Assembly: GCA_051453625.1 (NCBI GenBank)
Contig: JBOZIK010000001.1
Location: 85,174,061 to 85,227,170 of the forward strand
Length of the DNA stretch: 53,110 nucleotides
Source of the DNA: Welwitschia mirabilis
Lineage: Eukaryota; Gnetophyta; Gnetopsida; Welwitschiales
Direction of reading: 5' to 3'
Shown here: positions 1 through 11,376 of the stretch, piece by piece
How the letters are laid out: each line of letters opens with the position of its first letter
How positions within the stretch are numbered: the first letter of the stretch is position 1
Made by a program: the position numbers and the translations under genes
The notes under the pieces: generated by a model
Told to the model about the DNA's origin: nothing
Database searches by the model: none
What the model saw: the letters and a program-made list of their open reading frames with translations, nothing else

Positions 1-81
1 TAGGCTCATAAAGCATTAACCATATCTCTTCAAGTGGATTATGCTATAAAAATAAGGTTGTCTTAATTTATTCTTCTGCAT

Positions 82-501
82 TTAACTTACATCTATATCT
101 ATTTTAATAGTATCAAAAAATCTAATAGTAAACTCCTTATTTATTGTATTAATAATAGAATGGGCTATTGTACAAAATGATCTATCTAGAAATAGTGGAT
201 AACTTTCATTATGCTCAACTTCAATCACAACCATATTTATTGTATAAGAAGCTTCCTCAATTTGAATCACCAAATCTTTTATTACTCTTAAAGGATTCTT
301 CACCGATGTATTAACCAACTTTAAGATAATACAGGTAGGCTCAGGTCTACTTTCAAAACTAAGTTTTTGACAAATGTGTAAAGGTATAATGTTAACACCC
401 ACTCCTACATTGATTAAGGCTTTATTAATTATTTTATTTCTTTCTAAAGTGATACTAATTATTATTTCCTTGAGATCCTTAAATTTTGGATATTTTTTCA
501 A
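82..501 (-). pseudogene. pol: gypsy aspartic protease (retropepsin), degenerate
   Basis: An open frame of 139 residues matches the protease of Athila-type elements, the enzyme that cleaves the Gag-Pol polyprotein inside the virus-like particle. After KYPKFKD and a short beta-strand segment, the active-site box reads ALINVGVGVNIIP (about residues 28-40), where the family has ALxDLGASVNxxP. The catalytic Asp is therefore Asn, and the box is dead even though the frame is open. Downstream, a flap-like part and LFLDRSFCTIAHSIIN (about 102-117) correspond to the family's ILGRPFLATAxAxID. The frame closes with a stop at the left, so it is no longer fused to a reverse transcriptase within the window. 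Confidence 0.8.
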
Positions 502-849
502 AACTAAGTTGATTATAGATTGGGCTAAAAAGACTATATTAGGTATGATTTGTTTTTATTTTCTCCTATAGCTTAAAATATTTAGGATTTTCTTGTAAGA
601 ATTTTTAAAAATAATAGATTTATGCTTACATCTTGCATTAAGGCTTTTAGATAATCATTAAAGATAGGTAGCATGTTTTTTCCCTTTATCTTGAGAAAAA
701 TTTTTCTTATTAAGCTTATCACTTAAAAGAGAAGGAAAGTTATGATTTTCTAAAATTTTACTATCCTCTTCTTCTCCTTCATATTTCTTATCATTTTTAA
801 AAATTCAATCCTCATGGGTAGAAGATGTTTTATCATTTCCACTTCTTAT

Positions 850-2227
850 TACAATCTTACAATCTTTTCTTACTTCATTAGGGTTTGGTAAAGATTGTGT
901 TATAGGTAACCCTTGTGATCTTTAATTTATAAGAATAGTTTTTTGAAGAACATTCACTAGACTTTTAATGTTTGAGTTTGTCTTTTCGTAATATTTTTCT
1001 AGTTCATGAATGAAACTTCTAAGTGGATCATTTTTATTTTGAGAATTTGATGTACTTGCTTGGAAGTTTGAGCTACTTGATTTAAAGTTTGAGTTATTTG
1101 ATTAAAAGTTAACATTCTTAATTCTATTTTTACATGGTTAGAAATTTGAATGATTTATTTAAAAGTTCTTTAATTTATTCTCAAAAGATTGAAATTTAGG
1201 TTATCCATGCATTCTAGGTTGAAATTGGTTTTGATTTTTATAGTTTGATGAATTTTGGTTAAAAGCACATACTTATTCATAAATTTTTTTTTATAAGTTG
1301 GTTATAACGGAAACTCTTTAGTCATATGATAATTATCTTCATACAAATTATAAGTTCGAACCGCACTTTTTTTTCAGTTATTACTTTTGCATTTAAAATC
1401 ATTTAAGTGTATTTTTCTAATGTTATTATGAAATTCTTAATTACATTTCTTGGTTCTTTTTACATTTTACTTCCTCATTTTTTTTGTTTTACTTCTTTAA
1501 GATCTTTGATGATTTAGCCTACAGTACGATTTTCTTTAGATGTTAGTTTAGGCCATGTTTGGCTTAATTCTACTAATTCTTTTAATAACTTTCATGCATT
1601 TTCTAATGTAAGATTCATTAAATTATTGTCACATGAAAAATATATAAGTTGTTTAGCTCGGCTATTTAATCTGCTATAGAAATAGTCTATTAATTCTTCT
1701 TAAGTAAAAACATTAATGAGATTAGAATGAATTGTAATAAAAAATTATTCATAAGTAGTGGCATAATCTTCATTAAGTTGTTATTGGAAATTTGTTACTT
1801 TTTTCTTTCTTTTTCTTATTGTAGTTTCACTCATAAATCTTTTTATAAAGTCTCTTAAACTTGATCCCATGTTTTTAAGATTTTATGAGGAATAGTTCTT
1901 AGCTATAATTTAGCTTTTTCTTTTAATGTGATTGGAAAGATAACCATGTAAGTATGATTACTAATTTATTTTTTCACCATTTCCCAAAGTAAATACTAAT
2001 TATTTGATGTTGGCTATATGTTTAAGAGGATCGTCATAATTTTCTCCATTAAAAATAAGATATCCATTTAAATTTATTAACTTGACATCATCATTTGGAG
2101 ATAGGTCAAAAGGATTTTGGATTTCAAGGATTTTATTTACAATTAGTTCTTTAAGAGTAACATTGACATTTGGATTTATGGGGGTAATAGAGATTCCTAT
2201 CATAACAGGGGGATTAGGAGAAGACAT
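850..2227 (-). pseudogene. gag: gypsy gag (Athila-like), broken
   Basis: The N-terminal part is open from 2227 to 2000 (75 residues) and contains FNGENYDDPLKHI, the counterpart of FHGLxxEDPxxHL that starts the capsid region of this family. The rest continues through stops and frame changes. A Gln/Asn/Ser-rich stretch with DPLRSFIHELEKYYEKTN (about 1000-1040) and SQGLPITQSLPNPNE (about 880-920), then IVIRSGN, equals the QGxLPSxTExNPxE...ITLRSGK junction between gag and protease. The zinc knuckle at 1311-1355 reads YNLYEDNYHMTKEF: all three cysteines of CxxCxxxxHxxxxC are replaced by Tyr or Phe, so RNA binding by this motif is lost. Confidence 0.72.
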
Positions 2228-2676
2228 TTGTTTCTGGTTTTAGATAGAATTCAACATTGCAATAAAACTATTTGCTTTTAAACTTTCTTTTAAAAAATGA
2301 TCATGAAAAATCATCTTCTAAAATAATAAATGCAAAAAAATCTTCTTACTTAATTCTTGGAATGCTTTGCATACCTAGGGTGTATGTACCTAGGTTTAAT
2401 TCATAATCGATCAAGCCTTCTTAGATGTTTTCTTGGATTAGCAGCCACTCTTTCTGATACTTTGTCTTTTTACTTGATTTTACCATTTCCTTACATGCCC
2501 AGTTCTATTTCTATAAGCATCATCTTAGTTGTCATCCAGACAATGTACCTAGATGACAGGAGATATAGAAAACCTAAAAATAAAAAACATAAAAAAATAG
2601 AGTTACAAAATAACAAAAAACAAAAACTAACAATCATCCTCTAAGTCATCTAGATGATAGAGGAGATGATGGAAAA

Positions 2677-2813
2677 AACCATAGCTTTTGGGAAGCCAAA
2701 AACCCTCATTTTATGGGCCATCATTACCATGCATTATTTAGATAATAAGGGGGATAACAAGGCATTATTTTTAGAATGTAAATCAAAAACTACAAAAAGA
2801 AAAAGCTATGGTT
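2677..2813. repeat. 13-bp perfect inverted repeat, 111-bp loop
   Basis: AACCATAGCTTTT at 2677-2689 is the exact reverse complement of AAAAGCTATGGTT at 2801-2813. The arms do not extend further and no flanking target duplication is seen, so this may be chance or a remnant of a small inverted-repeat element. Confidence 0.4.
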
Positions 2814-4770
2814 CTACAGTAAAGATATAGCACTACTATAAGAAACTACTTAAATTAAAATACAAAATATTTATCTAAGTAATGAAAATTCTTGAACTCC
2901 TAGTAGCCTTTTTCCTTGCTATGCATATTTGTGCAATCTTTCATTTTTTTAGTAAATCCTATTAATCACAAATATATATTACAAAACATAGTGTACTAAT
3001 ATACATGGGAGTGACCTAAATGATGTAATTTATCGGATGCATAAATGAGAAGAAAGAGAGTTGATTTCAAACAAAATATTTTTGTATTTACTTTCAAATA
3101 GAACAAAATAACAATATAAAGTAAACAACATAAATAAATACACTTATGTAAATGAAATGCAAGACTAATATAAATACAATACCTATTCGATTATCAAATC
3201 ATCCTATCATAGAGATCGACCATGTATAACCTAGATCAATCAAGAAAATCCATCATTAGATCAAAACCAACCTAAGATATCAGGTGCATCGAATAAAATA
3301 TGAAAATATGCAAATTTTATTTAAAAAATAGAATGCAATGCATATAAACTACCAGTGTCAACCTTAATAAAGGTTACCCTCATGATCTATATCATAAATG
3401 AATCTATTACAAAATCATAAGAAACATAAACCATAAGGGAGATATATATAACAAAGATATGAAAAGAGAATAGAGTTTTAATTAATTTAAACAAAGATTT
3501 ATGTTACAAAGTCATAGCACCTTATTAAAGAATACATAACCCCACATAAGAAAGACATCTCTCTATAACAATAAGAGATGAATCTCTTACCCTTAGATCT
3601 TCTATCATGAGAATTTCTGGTGTCAAAAAAAAGTCAAAGTCAAGAATGAAAGAGGTAGTTATTAAAAATAAGACTCTAAAAATACAAATACTAGTAGATG
3701 TAGTAAAGCCCTAACAATCACGCAAGAAGGTGCATGACATACGGTAAAAGTTTAGTAAAGTTTGGTAATTAGTAATTTTTAGGTATTGTCCTGCTAGTCA
3801 TCTGAACATCATAAGAGATGATGCCATATTATATAGGATCCACATTAGCTACCATTATGGTCCATAAGCATCCTAGTTAACATAACTTCTTCTGACATTT
3901 ATACTATCATCCAAATGATAAAATGGATAATGGAATTTATAAAGTTATTTCTTGTGTTATTCAACTCTTTGATTCTAATATTTTTATCTCAGATAGGAAG
4001 TATTGCAATTTTCTTCCAATGATATCAAATGTAATGAAGATTGCATGTTTTTGTGATATTTTCCTTAGCTCTCCATTAACATCAAAACTCTACATAAACT
4101 TGTCTAATGTCCTTTAAAACTGCTCAAAATATCTTATGAAATACATACAATTTGATAGAACAACATGGGTATGAGGGGTTAGAAGTATTATAAAGGAAAA
4201 ATGTACTCATAAAAGTTGAAATATAGCCTTACATGAATAGCACAGTAATAACATAGCTTACATGTTATTAGTCATTTATAGACAATTGATTTGGAAAATA
4301 CGTATGAATAAGATTTATGAGGGTTAGAAAATGCCTTAAATCATATTTAAAGGATAAATAAGATGGTGTATATATATATATAGAGTAAATAATAGTAAAT
4401 AATGGTAGGTTATAAAAATATGAGTAGCTCTTTAAGACTTAATAGCCAACATTTATATTTAATTAGGAATAAATATTTACTTATGACAAGTTTGTTTAAT
4501 TGATATAGTTGGAATAACAATAATGTAAGGAATTTTGGTTCATAACTCTCTGACTAATGAGCCCCATATGATTAGCAATATTAGTATAGGATAATGATAT
4601 GATATAAATAATTTGGACATGATGACAATTGCATTAGCTATAATAAAAATGTATGGGAATACATAATTATTTATTAGTATTCTTAGTCCTCTTAGGCTTA
4701 TTCATGTGAAATGAGTATTACAAGAATTATAGTTAACACTAAAATTTGAGATAAGAAACATTAGTAAATG

Positions 4771-4775
4771 ATAAC
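4771..4775. repeat. target site duplication of chromovirus, left copy (ATAAC)
   Basis: ATAAC directly precedes the left LTR at 4776 and recurs at 14386-14390 directly after the right LTR. A 5-bp duplication is the norm for Ty3/gypsy integration. It shows that the two LTRs belong to one insertion. Confidence 0.85.
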
Positions 4776-5190
4776 TATAATGTTCCATTTTACTATTTTT
4801 GGATTACTTTGCATAAGAAGGAACATATAAAATAATATGCTAAGATCAATAGGAATAACAAGAAATAAATTTGGGAAAATGTAGACTTTATCATTAGAAG
4901 TTGTGAATTACATTATTTATCATTAGCTAGTAGCCTTAGATTAGTGGTCAAAGGTAAAGACGTGGACTATGACCTACGACCCCTATTGAGACCCTTAAGG
5001 ATCAGCCAAGATTGTTGTCAGTGACATCTACCTAGTCTATCCATCCCCACCTAATGTTAGAGGCTTAAGTAGCATAATAAAAGAATACATATTTACATAT
5101 TTGGATCACACCCATTCATATCTTGTTAACTCTACTTATTTAGTACATTAACACACTTTATTTTATAAATAGTAAATTTGAAACATTACA
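4776..5190 (-). repeat. chromovirus 3' LTR
   Basis: This 415-bp repeat aligns along its whole length with 13970-14385. Shared landmarks include AAGAAGGAACATAT, GGATCAGCCAAGATT, TTTGGATCACACCCATTCAT and the end AAATTTGAAACATTACA. The outer end reads TATAATGTTCC where the partner keeps TGTAATATTCC, so the terminal TG has decayed to TA. Confidence 0.92.
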
Positions 5191-5203
5191 TTTCCTCCTC
5201 CTT
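5191..5203 (-). other. polypurine tract of chromovirus
   Basis: On the minus strand AAGGAGGAGGAAA sits directly upstream of the 3' LTR. This is the expected position and composition of the plus-strand priming site for reverse transcription. Confidence 0.85.
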
Positions 5204-5339
5204 AAGCATCATGCTCATCCTTGAATGTGGTTTCTCCTCTTCTTACATCATTTATGAAGTCATGCTCTTCCAAATTAGTTTTTGCATTATCTACAAACAT
5301 AATGGAAATAGAAACATTGATTATTAAGAGATACATTGA

Positions 5340-6700
5340 TAATGTAAAAATGGTATATTATGCTTTATTAAAATGTTTGGAAAAAATATCCTACATGTAC
5401 TCCTATTTTTTTAAGTTTCTCAATTATAATGGGTTTATTAGATAAGTACTTCATTTACATTTTTATTTCTTAATTTCTAAGTTATGGTATCTAAAATTTT
5501 TCCAATTAGATAGTGAAATCAAATTGGGTTTGAGCATAATATGATACTAGTTCAAGGTGTAGCCTGATTCCTATCTTATGATATGGTTTTATCATGCTTA
5601 TATGAAAAACTAGATGTATTTGAGACATCTGTAGAGGAAGTCCTAGTTTATAGATTAGATCCCTTATTCTTTCACTGATCTTAAATGGACTAAAATACCA
5701 TGGGACTAACTTACTATGCTTCCCCATTTTGAAGAAGTTCTTCTTCGACTTGATTCTTAGTAATACTTGGTTAGCAATTTAGAACATCTGGGTCTGATGT
5801 TTCTAATCATAATATTTCTTGTATCAATTTTGTAAAACTCATAATTGTCTTTTTATTTTAGTAATTACATCTTCCATAACTTTTAATTCTAAGGATATCA
5901 TCTTTTCTAATCTTTGTGTAGGATCTGACCATGTGATAGGGGTGGAACAATTCTTATCATACACTGCTTCAAATGGCAAACATCGAATGGAGATCTAGAA
6001 TATTTGATTATAAGAAAACTCATCAAAATGAAGGTCTTTCTCCAATTGTTTAGGTTTTTCGGCCACATAACATCATAGAGTATCATCTATTATGTCATTT
6101 CCTCTTTTGGTTTGGCCATCTATTTCTAGATGGTATGTAGTGCTAAAAATAAGTTTATTGCCTAAGTGATAAAATAAACTTTATTAAAACTTAGATAAGA
6201 ACTTTGGATCTGCATCAAATGCCATGACTTACAGTGCATCATGTAATTTAAAATTTTTTTACACAAACTAGAGGGCTAATTCTTTGGCTATATTGGAGCT
6301 TTGTATGGTAATGAAATGAATCATCTTAGTCAACCTATCTACACAGATGAAAATTGCATCATGTTATCTATTAGTAGGAGGTAGTTTAATAATGAAATCC
6401 CTAGAGATTTCTTTCCATTTCCATTGTGGTACTCCCAAAGGTTGAAGGCATCCTATAGGTTTTTCTTGATCAATATTCATCTACTAGCATATGGGATAAT
6501 TACAGATTTATTCCTTCAAGTTTACTTTCTTTCTAGGCTAAAATTAGTGTTTTCATAGTTGATGATAATTTCTAATGAAACTGAGCTTTCCTGTATATGG
6601 GAATTCATGTGGTTTGAACATCAACTTTCTTTTTCATGGGCCTTGTATAATTTTAAGATGTCATCCTGTTAAGATATATGCATTCTGTGAGATTATGTAA
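5340..6700 (-). pseudogene. pol: chromovirus integrase with C-terminal chromodomain, broken
   Basis: On the minus strand the integrase core can be read from about 6450: WKWKEISRDFIIKLPPTN, then FICVDRLTKMIHFI (first Asp kept), DADPKFLSKF (second Asp kept) and DGQTKRGND, where the family has GQTERxN; the catalytic Glu is Lys here. The C-terminal barrel is open at 5506-5727 (73 residues: KLVPWYFSPFKISERI, VFHISMIKPYH). After it, through several stops, a degenerate chromodomain can be followed (LRNKNV near 5480, then EYM and IFSKHF near 5390), the part that in chromoviruses reads histone marks and directs insertion. Integrase would join the cDNA to host DNA in the nucleus; stops and the lost Glu rule this out. 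Confidence 0.85.
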
Positions 6701-6867
6701 GTGTGTACTTCTCTTCCTTATTGGATCTGTTAATGTATTTCTTTAAAGTATGGATTATTTCCTAAATATGTCTTAAGGAAAGTTGATAGATTTAATGTGA
6801 TAGTAGTTGCTAGCATGCACCACATTCTACTTAGAACATCTGCAACTTTGTTCTCTTTTCCTGGAGT

Positions 6868-7071
6868 NNNNNNNNNNNNNNNNNNNNNNNNNNNNNNNNN
6901 NNNNNNNNNNNNNNNNNNNNNNNNNNNNNNNNNNNNNNNNNNNNNNNNNNNNNNNNNNNNNNNNNNNNNNNNNNNNNNNNNNNNNNNNNNNNNNNNNNNN
7001 NNNNNNNNNNNNNNNNNNNNNNNNNNNNNNNNNNNNNNNNNNNNNNNNNNNNNNNNNNNNNNNNNNNNNNN
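6868..7071. other. assembly gap of 204 N
   Basis: The gap lies between the integrase and RNase H parts of the chromovirus and probably hides the end of RNase H and the start of the integrase zinc-binding region. Open frames that cross it are artefacts of unknown bases. Confidence 0.95.
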
Positions 7072-8130
7072 GTAGGATTACCTTTCATGATTCATAAGCA
7101 ATCACCTAATCATCTTGGCTAAGTACATCTCTTATTCCCTGATTAGAAGTATCAATGATAATTGTAAATATTTTATTTATGTCTATGATTTTGAGAATAG
7201 ATTCTTTTATAAGTAGTAGCTTCAATCTAAGAAATGCTTCCTTGCATTTATAATTAAAATTTAATATAGATGTTTATTTGATTGAATTTATCAATAGAGT
7301 TGTAAGCTGAGAGAATCCTAGGATGAATTTCTAATAAAAGCCAGCTATCCCTAAGAAACTTCAAACTTGCAAGGTATCCTTTAATTTTGACCATTTTCTT
7401 ATAGCTTATATTTTTACTAGATTGGTTGTGATTCCTTTATTAGAGAGAACATACCCTAGGTAGCTAATTTCTATCTGAAAGAAGTCATATTTTTTCAACT
7501 TGATTTTGAAATTATGCCTAGACAAAACCTATAGAACTTTTTTCAAGTGTGTAACATGATCATCTTAGTTTCTGGAATATATTAGAATATCATCTAAAAA
7601 TACAACTATGAATTTATTCAAATAAGATTAAAAAATTTCATTCATCTATGAATTTATCTAAATAAGGCTATAAAAAATCATTCATCAAACTTATAAAAGT
7701 AGCTAGAGCATTTGTTAGACTAAAGGGCATTAGTATAAAATCATGATGTTTGTTTCTTATTTTGAAGATGGTTTTGTAGATATCTTCATCCTTAATGAGG
7801 ATTTGATGGTATTCAGATTTTAAGTTAATTTTTAAGAATAATTTAGCTCCTTGAAGTTAATCTAATAAGTCATCAATTCTTAGTAGCAGGTATCTATTTT
7901 TGATGATTACCTTATTTAGTTACCTATAATTAATGCAAAGTTTCAAGATAGCATTCTTTTTTTTTTATGAAGATTATGATTCTCCTCATGTTAACATACT
8001 AAAGTGAAATTTTCCTTCCAAAATTAGCTATTCAATTTGTATTTTTAATTCTTTTAATCCTATCACTGAGAATCGGTAAGGTGCTTAAGCTATTGGTTGT
8101 GCTCCAGGGACTAAGTCAATTGTGTATTGT
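7072..8130 (-). pseudogene. pol: chromovirus reverse transcriptase and start of RNase H, broken
   Basis: The minus strand reads LCINYR-LNKVIIKNRYLLL (near 7920; family LCIDYRxLNKVTIKNKYPLP), RIDDLLD-LQGAKLF, LKINLKSEYHQILIK (family KIDLRSGYHQ, catalytic Asp now Asn), FILMPFSLTNALATF (family FGLTNAPATF), then VVFLDDILIYSRN at 7581-7605 with the FLDD box intact at 7589-7600. A connection region follows (YLGYVLSNKGI, SFLGIAGFY). The enzyme would copy genomic RNA into cDNA. Loss of the first Asp, several stops and a 40-bp duplication at 7608-7686 inactivate it. Confidence 0.88.
7608..7686. repeat. 40-bp tandem duplication inside reverse transcriptase
   Basis: Two adjacent copies, both starting ATGAATTTAT, at 7608-7647 and 7648-7686, differ by a few substitutions. 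The unit lies just N-terminal of the FLDD box. It is not a multiple of three, so it shifts the frame. Confidence 0.8.
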
Positions 8131-8379
8131 ATGTTTCTTTTGGGTGGGAGCATTTTTGAATCTTCAAATACATTAGAGAGTTCTTGTAGGTCTTCAAGTA
8201 GAGTGAGATTTTCATTATGATTTTCTACCTATACTAGGGAAATAAAGATTTATTTCCTTTTGATAGATTTTTAGATCTATTTAGATGAGGTTAATGATAT
8301 CTTATTATTCATTCCCTTCCTATTTAGGATTTGTTCTCTAAATGAAGTTGATAGTAGTAGGGTGTATTGGTGAAAATTA

Positions 8380-8670
8380 ATTTAAACATTATATGTAACA
8401 AAGAAAGGAATTCCTAAAATTCATGATACTCCCCAATTTAGAAGACATAGAATTTATCCCTAAAATGTAAGTTATGAATGTTGTAATTAATGAGGATGAA
8501 AGTCCCATAATGTATAAGAAAACTATCCCCTACAACTCCTATGGTAGATTTTTGTTCCTTGAATGGGTTAATCTTTAGTTTGTAAAATATTATCAGAGAA
8601 ATGAAGTTATGTAAGATATCACTATCAACTAGGAATGAAATTAAAAAAGATGAAAGTTGACCATATAATT
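8380..8670 (-). pseudogene. pol: chromovirus aspartic protease, broken
   Basis: On the minus strand the active-site box is FLVDSDILHNFIS where the family has xLDSGATHNFIS. The catalytic Asp-Ser remains but the invariant Gly is Asp. It is followed by a strand pattern and KFYVF-IGEYHEF, matching the DFYVLPLxGYDVVLG segment. This domain would mature the polyprotein. It lies between gag and reverse transcriptase, as in all Ty3/gypsy elements. Confidence 0.75.
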
Positions 8671-8814
8671 TTAAGATGAAGTACTACTTATAAATCACAC
8701 CTATTTGAATGGAAACATATATCCTTTTGAATGGTACAACTAATTTATGTAAGGCTTAAGGTTGATCATGCTAAGAAATATTTAGCTATTGTGATTTGGA
8801 TGAATAATTTTTGA

Positions 8815-9850
8815 CAATGTAACTCTTCTTATGACATTCATGACAAGTAAGGTTTATTCTATGTGGCTCTTATGCTAGTGGTGTATTTGGCATATTGTGT
8901 TTGTCCACCTATAGATGATGTAGCTTAGCCCATCAATCTCTTATCCTTAAAGGTAATGTCTTATTTTATGATAGGAATCTTTAGTCAATTTGATTTATAA
9001 GGTGTGTAAGATGATTATAAGTTTGGATGGTAGAGTTTTCATGAAACTATTAATCAACTGCTTCTCAATGAATTTCTTTTGATACTTCATGAGATAGTAG
9101 AATTTAGACCAATGTTCATCTAATGGGCATTTTCTCAAGTGAATGCATTGGAATTCCACCATTTGGTCTTCAATGAAGTATTTTGGAATGAAGTTTTTTT
9201 GAATTCTTCTATGAATTTATCTCATGATATCCTTTGGATATGTTTCTATAGACATCTTGACCATCATTCTTATGCATTTCCTATAAGAAAGGTAATAGTG
9301 TAGGTGCATCATCTTTCTGATGGATCATTCTGAAGATCAAAGTAGTTTACTATTTTTTAAATCCAAGATATGGCTTCTTCACTTATTCCTGCTTTACTTC
9401 ATATGTTTTAGGCTACCATTTTAGTAATCTCCTCTCCTTCACATTATTTTGTATTGAAGTGATTAACTTGATTTGACAGGAAGACTTGGAGTTTAGCCTT
9501 TATATTTAGTAATCTCATCTAGATGTTCTGTAGGTCAATTATGCCTATAGGAGTATGTTGTCCTAATGTAGAGGGTTGCTCTTAGAATGCTCTTAGGTTT
9601 TATTCCATAGATCTATCTTTCAAGAAAAAAAGGAAGTTATTGGTCCTACTAGTTAGAAGTCCATTCTAAGAGTGAATTTGATTGAGTTTACTTTTTATTT
9701 CATCCATTCATCTTTTCACTCTATGTTTCATAATGTGTCAATTGGTTTGATGTCCTTATAATCTCATACACCTCTCCTTAGTTGCTCTTCTTCTTTTAGA
9801 AGTTGTCTCTTTTTTTGGTCACATTATTTTCTTTTTTATAGCATTGCTCC
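8815..9850 (-). pseudogene. gag: chromovirus gag with zinc knuckle, broken
   Basis: The minus strand carries a capsid-like region. FIPKYFIEDQMVEFQ (about 9165-9210; family FxxKYFPxxxxxxxxxEF) is followed by a helical part with WSKFYYLMKYQ and INSFMKTLPSKLI, corresponding to the conserved end of the Retrotrans_gag domain. At 8820-8860 the zinc knuckle reads CHECHKKSYIVKNY: the two first cysteines are kept, but the His and last Cys of CxxCxxxGHxxxxC are both Tyr. The start cannot be fixed; a basic stretch near 9780-9850 may be the N-terminus. Gag would form the particle and package RNA. Confidence 0.72.
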
Positions 9851-9979
9851 AATAATTAGGTATCTGTAATTAAATATTAGTTAGACAAAGGGTTAGAATT
9901 ATTATTAGATAGTTGTCCTACCAACCTTGTTAACGTGGATCCCTATTTGTGATAATTATCAAGTGGTTTATGCTACGAG

Positions 9980-10870
9980 TATACAAGTGCAATGTTGGAT
10001 ATTCAGGTATGATGTTGGATAAGCAAGTGCAATGTTAGATATCATTATGTGACTGTAAACTTTATTATAAAGTGATTGTAGGTGTTTATGGTTATTGTTC
10101 CAGGGTCTCATTGGGATAAGGACGATGTCAGACATCTAAGTGTAATGTTAGGCAACTGAGTTTAATGTCAAATCCCCAAGTGCGATGTTAGGTACTCAAG
10201 TGTAATGTCATGTTTTAATGCATCATGAGTAGTGCTAGAAGTGAGAAATGTGTTTAACATCCAAGTATGATGTCGGGCATCTAAGTATGACATAAAGCAC
10301 TTGAGTGTGATGTTGAGCACTCAAGTACGACATTAGGCACTCAAGTGCAATGTCAGTTATCCTCATTTAAAATTAGTTCTTGTTGTCTAAGGACCAGAAA
10401 CATGGAGTATCGAGATCTTTTCTAGGAGCATTGACTATTATAGCTTTAATTATGACATCAGGCATTCAAGTTTACATCAAGCATTAGAGTATGACATTGA
10501 GCATCATGTAATGTTGAACCTTCTTGTATAAGCAAGTATGAGATAAATAAATAACTTCTAGAAATGAGTAAGAGGTTCCAGAGCCTTATAGAGGCAAGTG
10601 CAATGTTGGGCATCCAAGTGCGATGTCAAAAATCGAATTGCGATGTCATGCATTAAAGTACGACATTGGATTTATGACTATTAAGACCTTGTTATGAAAT
10701 AGATTAGAAGGGTGTAGTTGCCACTAGGGCTAAGTGGGACCTATCAGACAAGCAAATATTAAAAGTGATGTTGTAGATACAAGTGTGATGTTACGCACCT
10801 GAGTGTAATGTCAAGTTTTCTCAAGGGCAACATTAGATACTTGAAGTATGATGTTAAATATTTGGAATGA
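9980..10870 (+). repeat. clustered array of a degenerate motif of about 20 bp
   Basis: A motif close to CAAGTGCGATGTCGGGCACT occurs some 20 or more times in runs of two to six units, for example near 9980-10040, 10117-10212, 10257-10362, 10455-10525, 10595-10675 and 10760-10860. Runs are separated by unrelated spacers. Units vary mostly at CG sites (CG, TG and CA forms). It lies within the chromovirus leader, upstream of a plus-strand TATA box at 11018. It could be a promoter or enhancer repeat of an inserted element; this is an inference from position. Confidence 0.7.
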
Positions 10871-11017
10871 TACCATCATGGAGTAGTACTTATTCTCTTA
10901 ACTATAATTTAATTATTATTTAACTATAGTTAACTTAGTTTAATTATATTTAATTATGGGTTAACTTAACTGTGTTTAAATTTAATCTTGAGGATTAGTT
11001 AACTCTAGGTTTACTAC

Positions 11018-11024
11018 TATAAAT
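11018..11024 (+). promoter_or_regulatory. candidate plus-strand TATA box
   Basis: TATAAAT followed by TCCCC, in a typical plant core-promoter setting, lies after the motif array and shortly before plus-strand open frames. It points opposite to the host chromovirus. No transcript evidence is available from sequence alone. Confidence 0.35.
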
Positions 11025-11376
11025 TCCCCATCGATTTGTCATGTTGACCTCGTTTTCCTTATGGTCTACAGTCAATTTGGTTATTGCCTTTTTCTCTCTT
11101 CTTCTCTTATTCTTATGCATGACATCCATGTTAATTTTTCTTGTTTTTAATTTTTTTATACATTTGGTATATTTCTTTCTATTTTTTTTCTTTTTTAGTA
11201 TGCTTTTGCTTATAAATTTAAGCTACTTCCCAATGTTCATAGTTGCATCTATTTCAAATTAATGTATGGCTCAAAGACTGATTTCTTGGAATTCTATGAA
11301 TGTCAGGTCTATTAAAATAGAAATCCAACAATGGCTTATAGAGCAGTGATTTTTGTAGATCTTCTTTTCTAATCTT

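Larger units (their letters stand above)
1..2227 (-). mobile_element. Athila-like Ty3/gypsy element, gag-protease end, cut by window edge
   Basis: Read on the minus strand, a gag domain starts near 2227, is followed by a Gln/Asn-rich linker, a ruined zinc knuckle and an RSGN-type junction, and then an aspartic protease that ends near 82. This order, and the protease start (FKD, then a degenerate Asp-Leu-Gly-Ala box), fit the OTA group of plant gypsy elements, Athila in particular (established family knowledge). Reverse transcriptase and integrase would lie left of position 1. No LTR or primer site could be recognised to the right, so the 5' end of the element is not placed. Several in-frame stops and at least one frame change make it inactive. 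Confidence 0.8.
2228..4775. other. AT-rich unassigned stretch, probably leader/LTR debris
   Basis: About 2.5 kb without a coding frame that I can relate to a family. By position it should contain the leader and 5' LTR of the Athila-like element on its left, but no primer-binding site or TG...CA pair could be fixed. A short inverted repeat lies at 2677-2813. Open frames at 2357-2644 and 3923-4117 have the composition of random AT-rich DNA. The chromovirus at 4776 inserted into the right end of this stretch, which resumes at 14391. Confidence 0.4.

Noticed and set aside
2357-2644. 95-residue plus-strand open frame
   Set aside because: Low-complexity Lys/Asn tail, no motif, and it lies where leader or LTR of the adjacent element is expected; likely chance.
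2831-2845. CACTACTATAAGAAA as a CACTA terminus
   Set aside because: No subterminal repeats and no similarity to the right end at 52473 beyond CACTA itself.
5221-5445. 74-residue plus-strand frame
   Set aside because: It is the complement of the chromodomain region and 3' end of the chromovirus.
6797-7097. Open frames crossing the N run at 6868-7071 (both strands), and similar ones at 32786-33055 and 38698-38916
   Set aside because: Their length comes from unknown bases without stop codons; the readable parts are LTR, microsatellite or integrase debris.
9980-10870. CRISPR-like pattern of short repeats with spacers
   Set aside because: Units are degenerate, run lengths and spacers are irregular, and everything around is plant retrotransposon; no cas gene is present.
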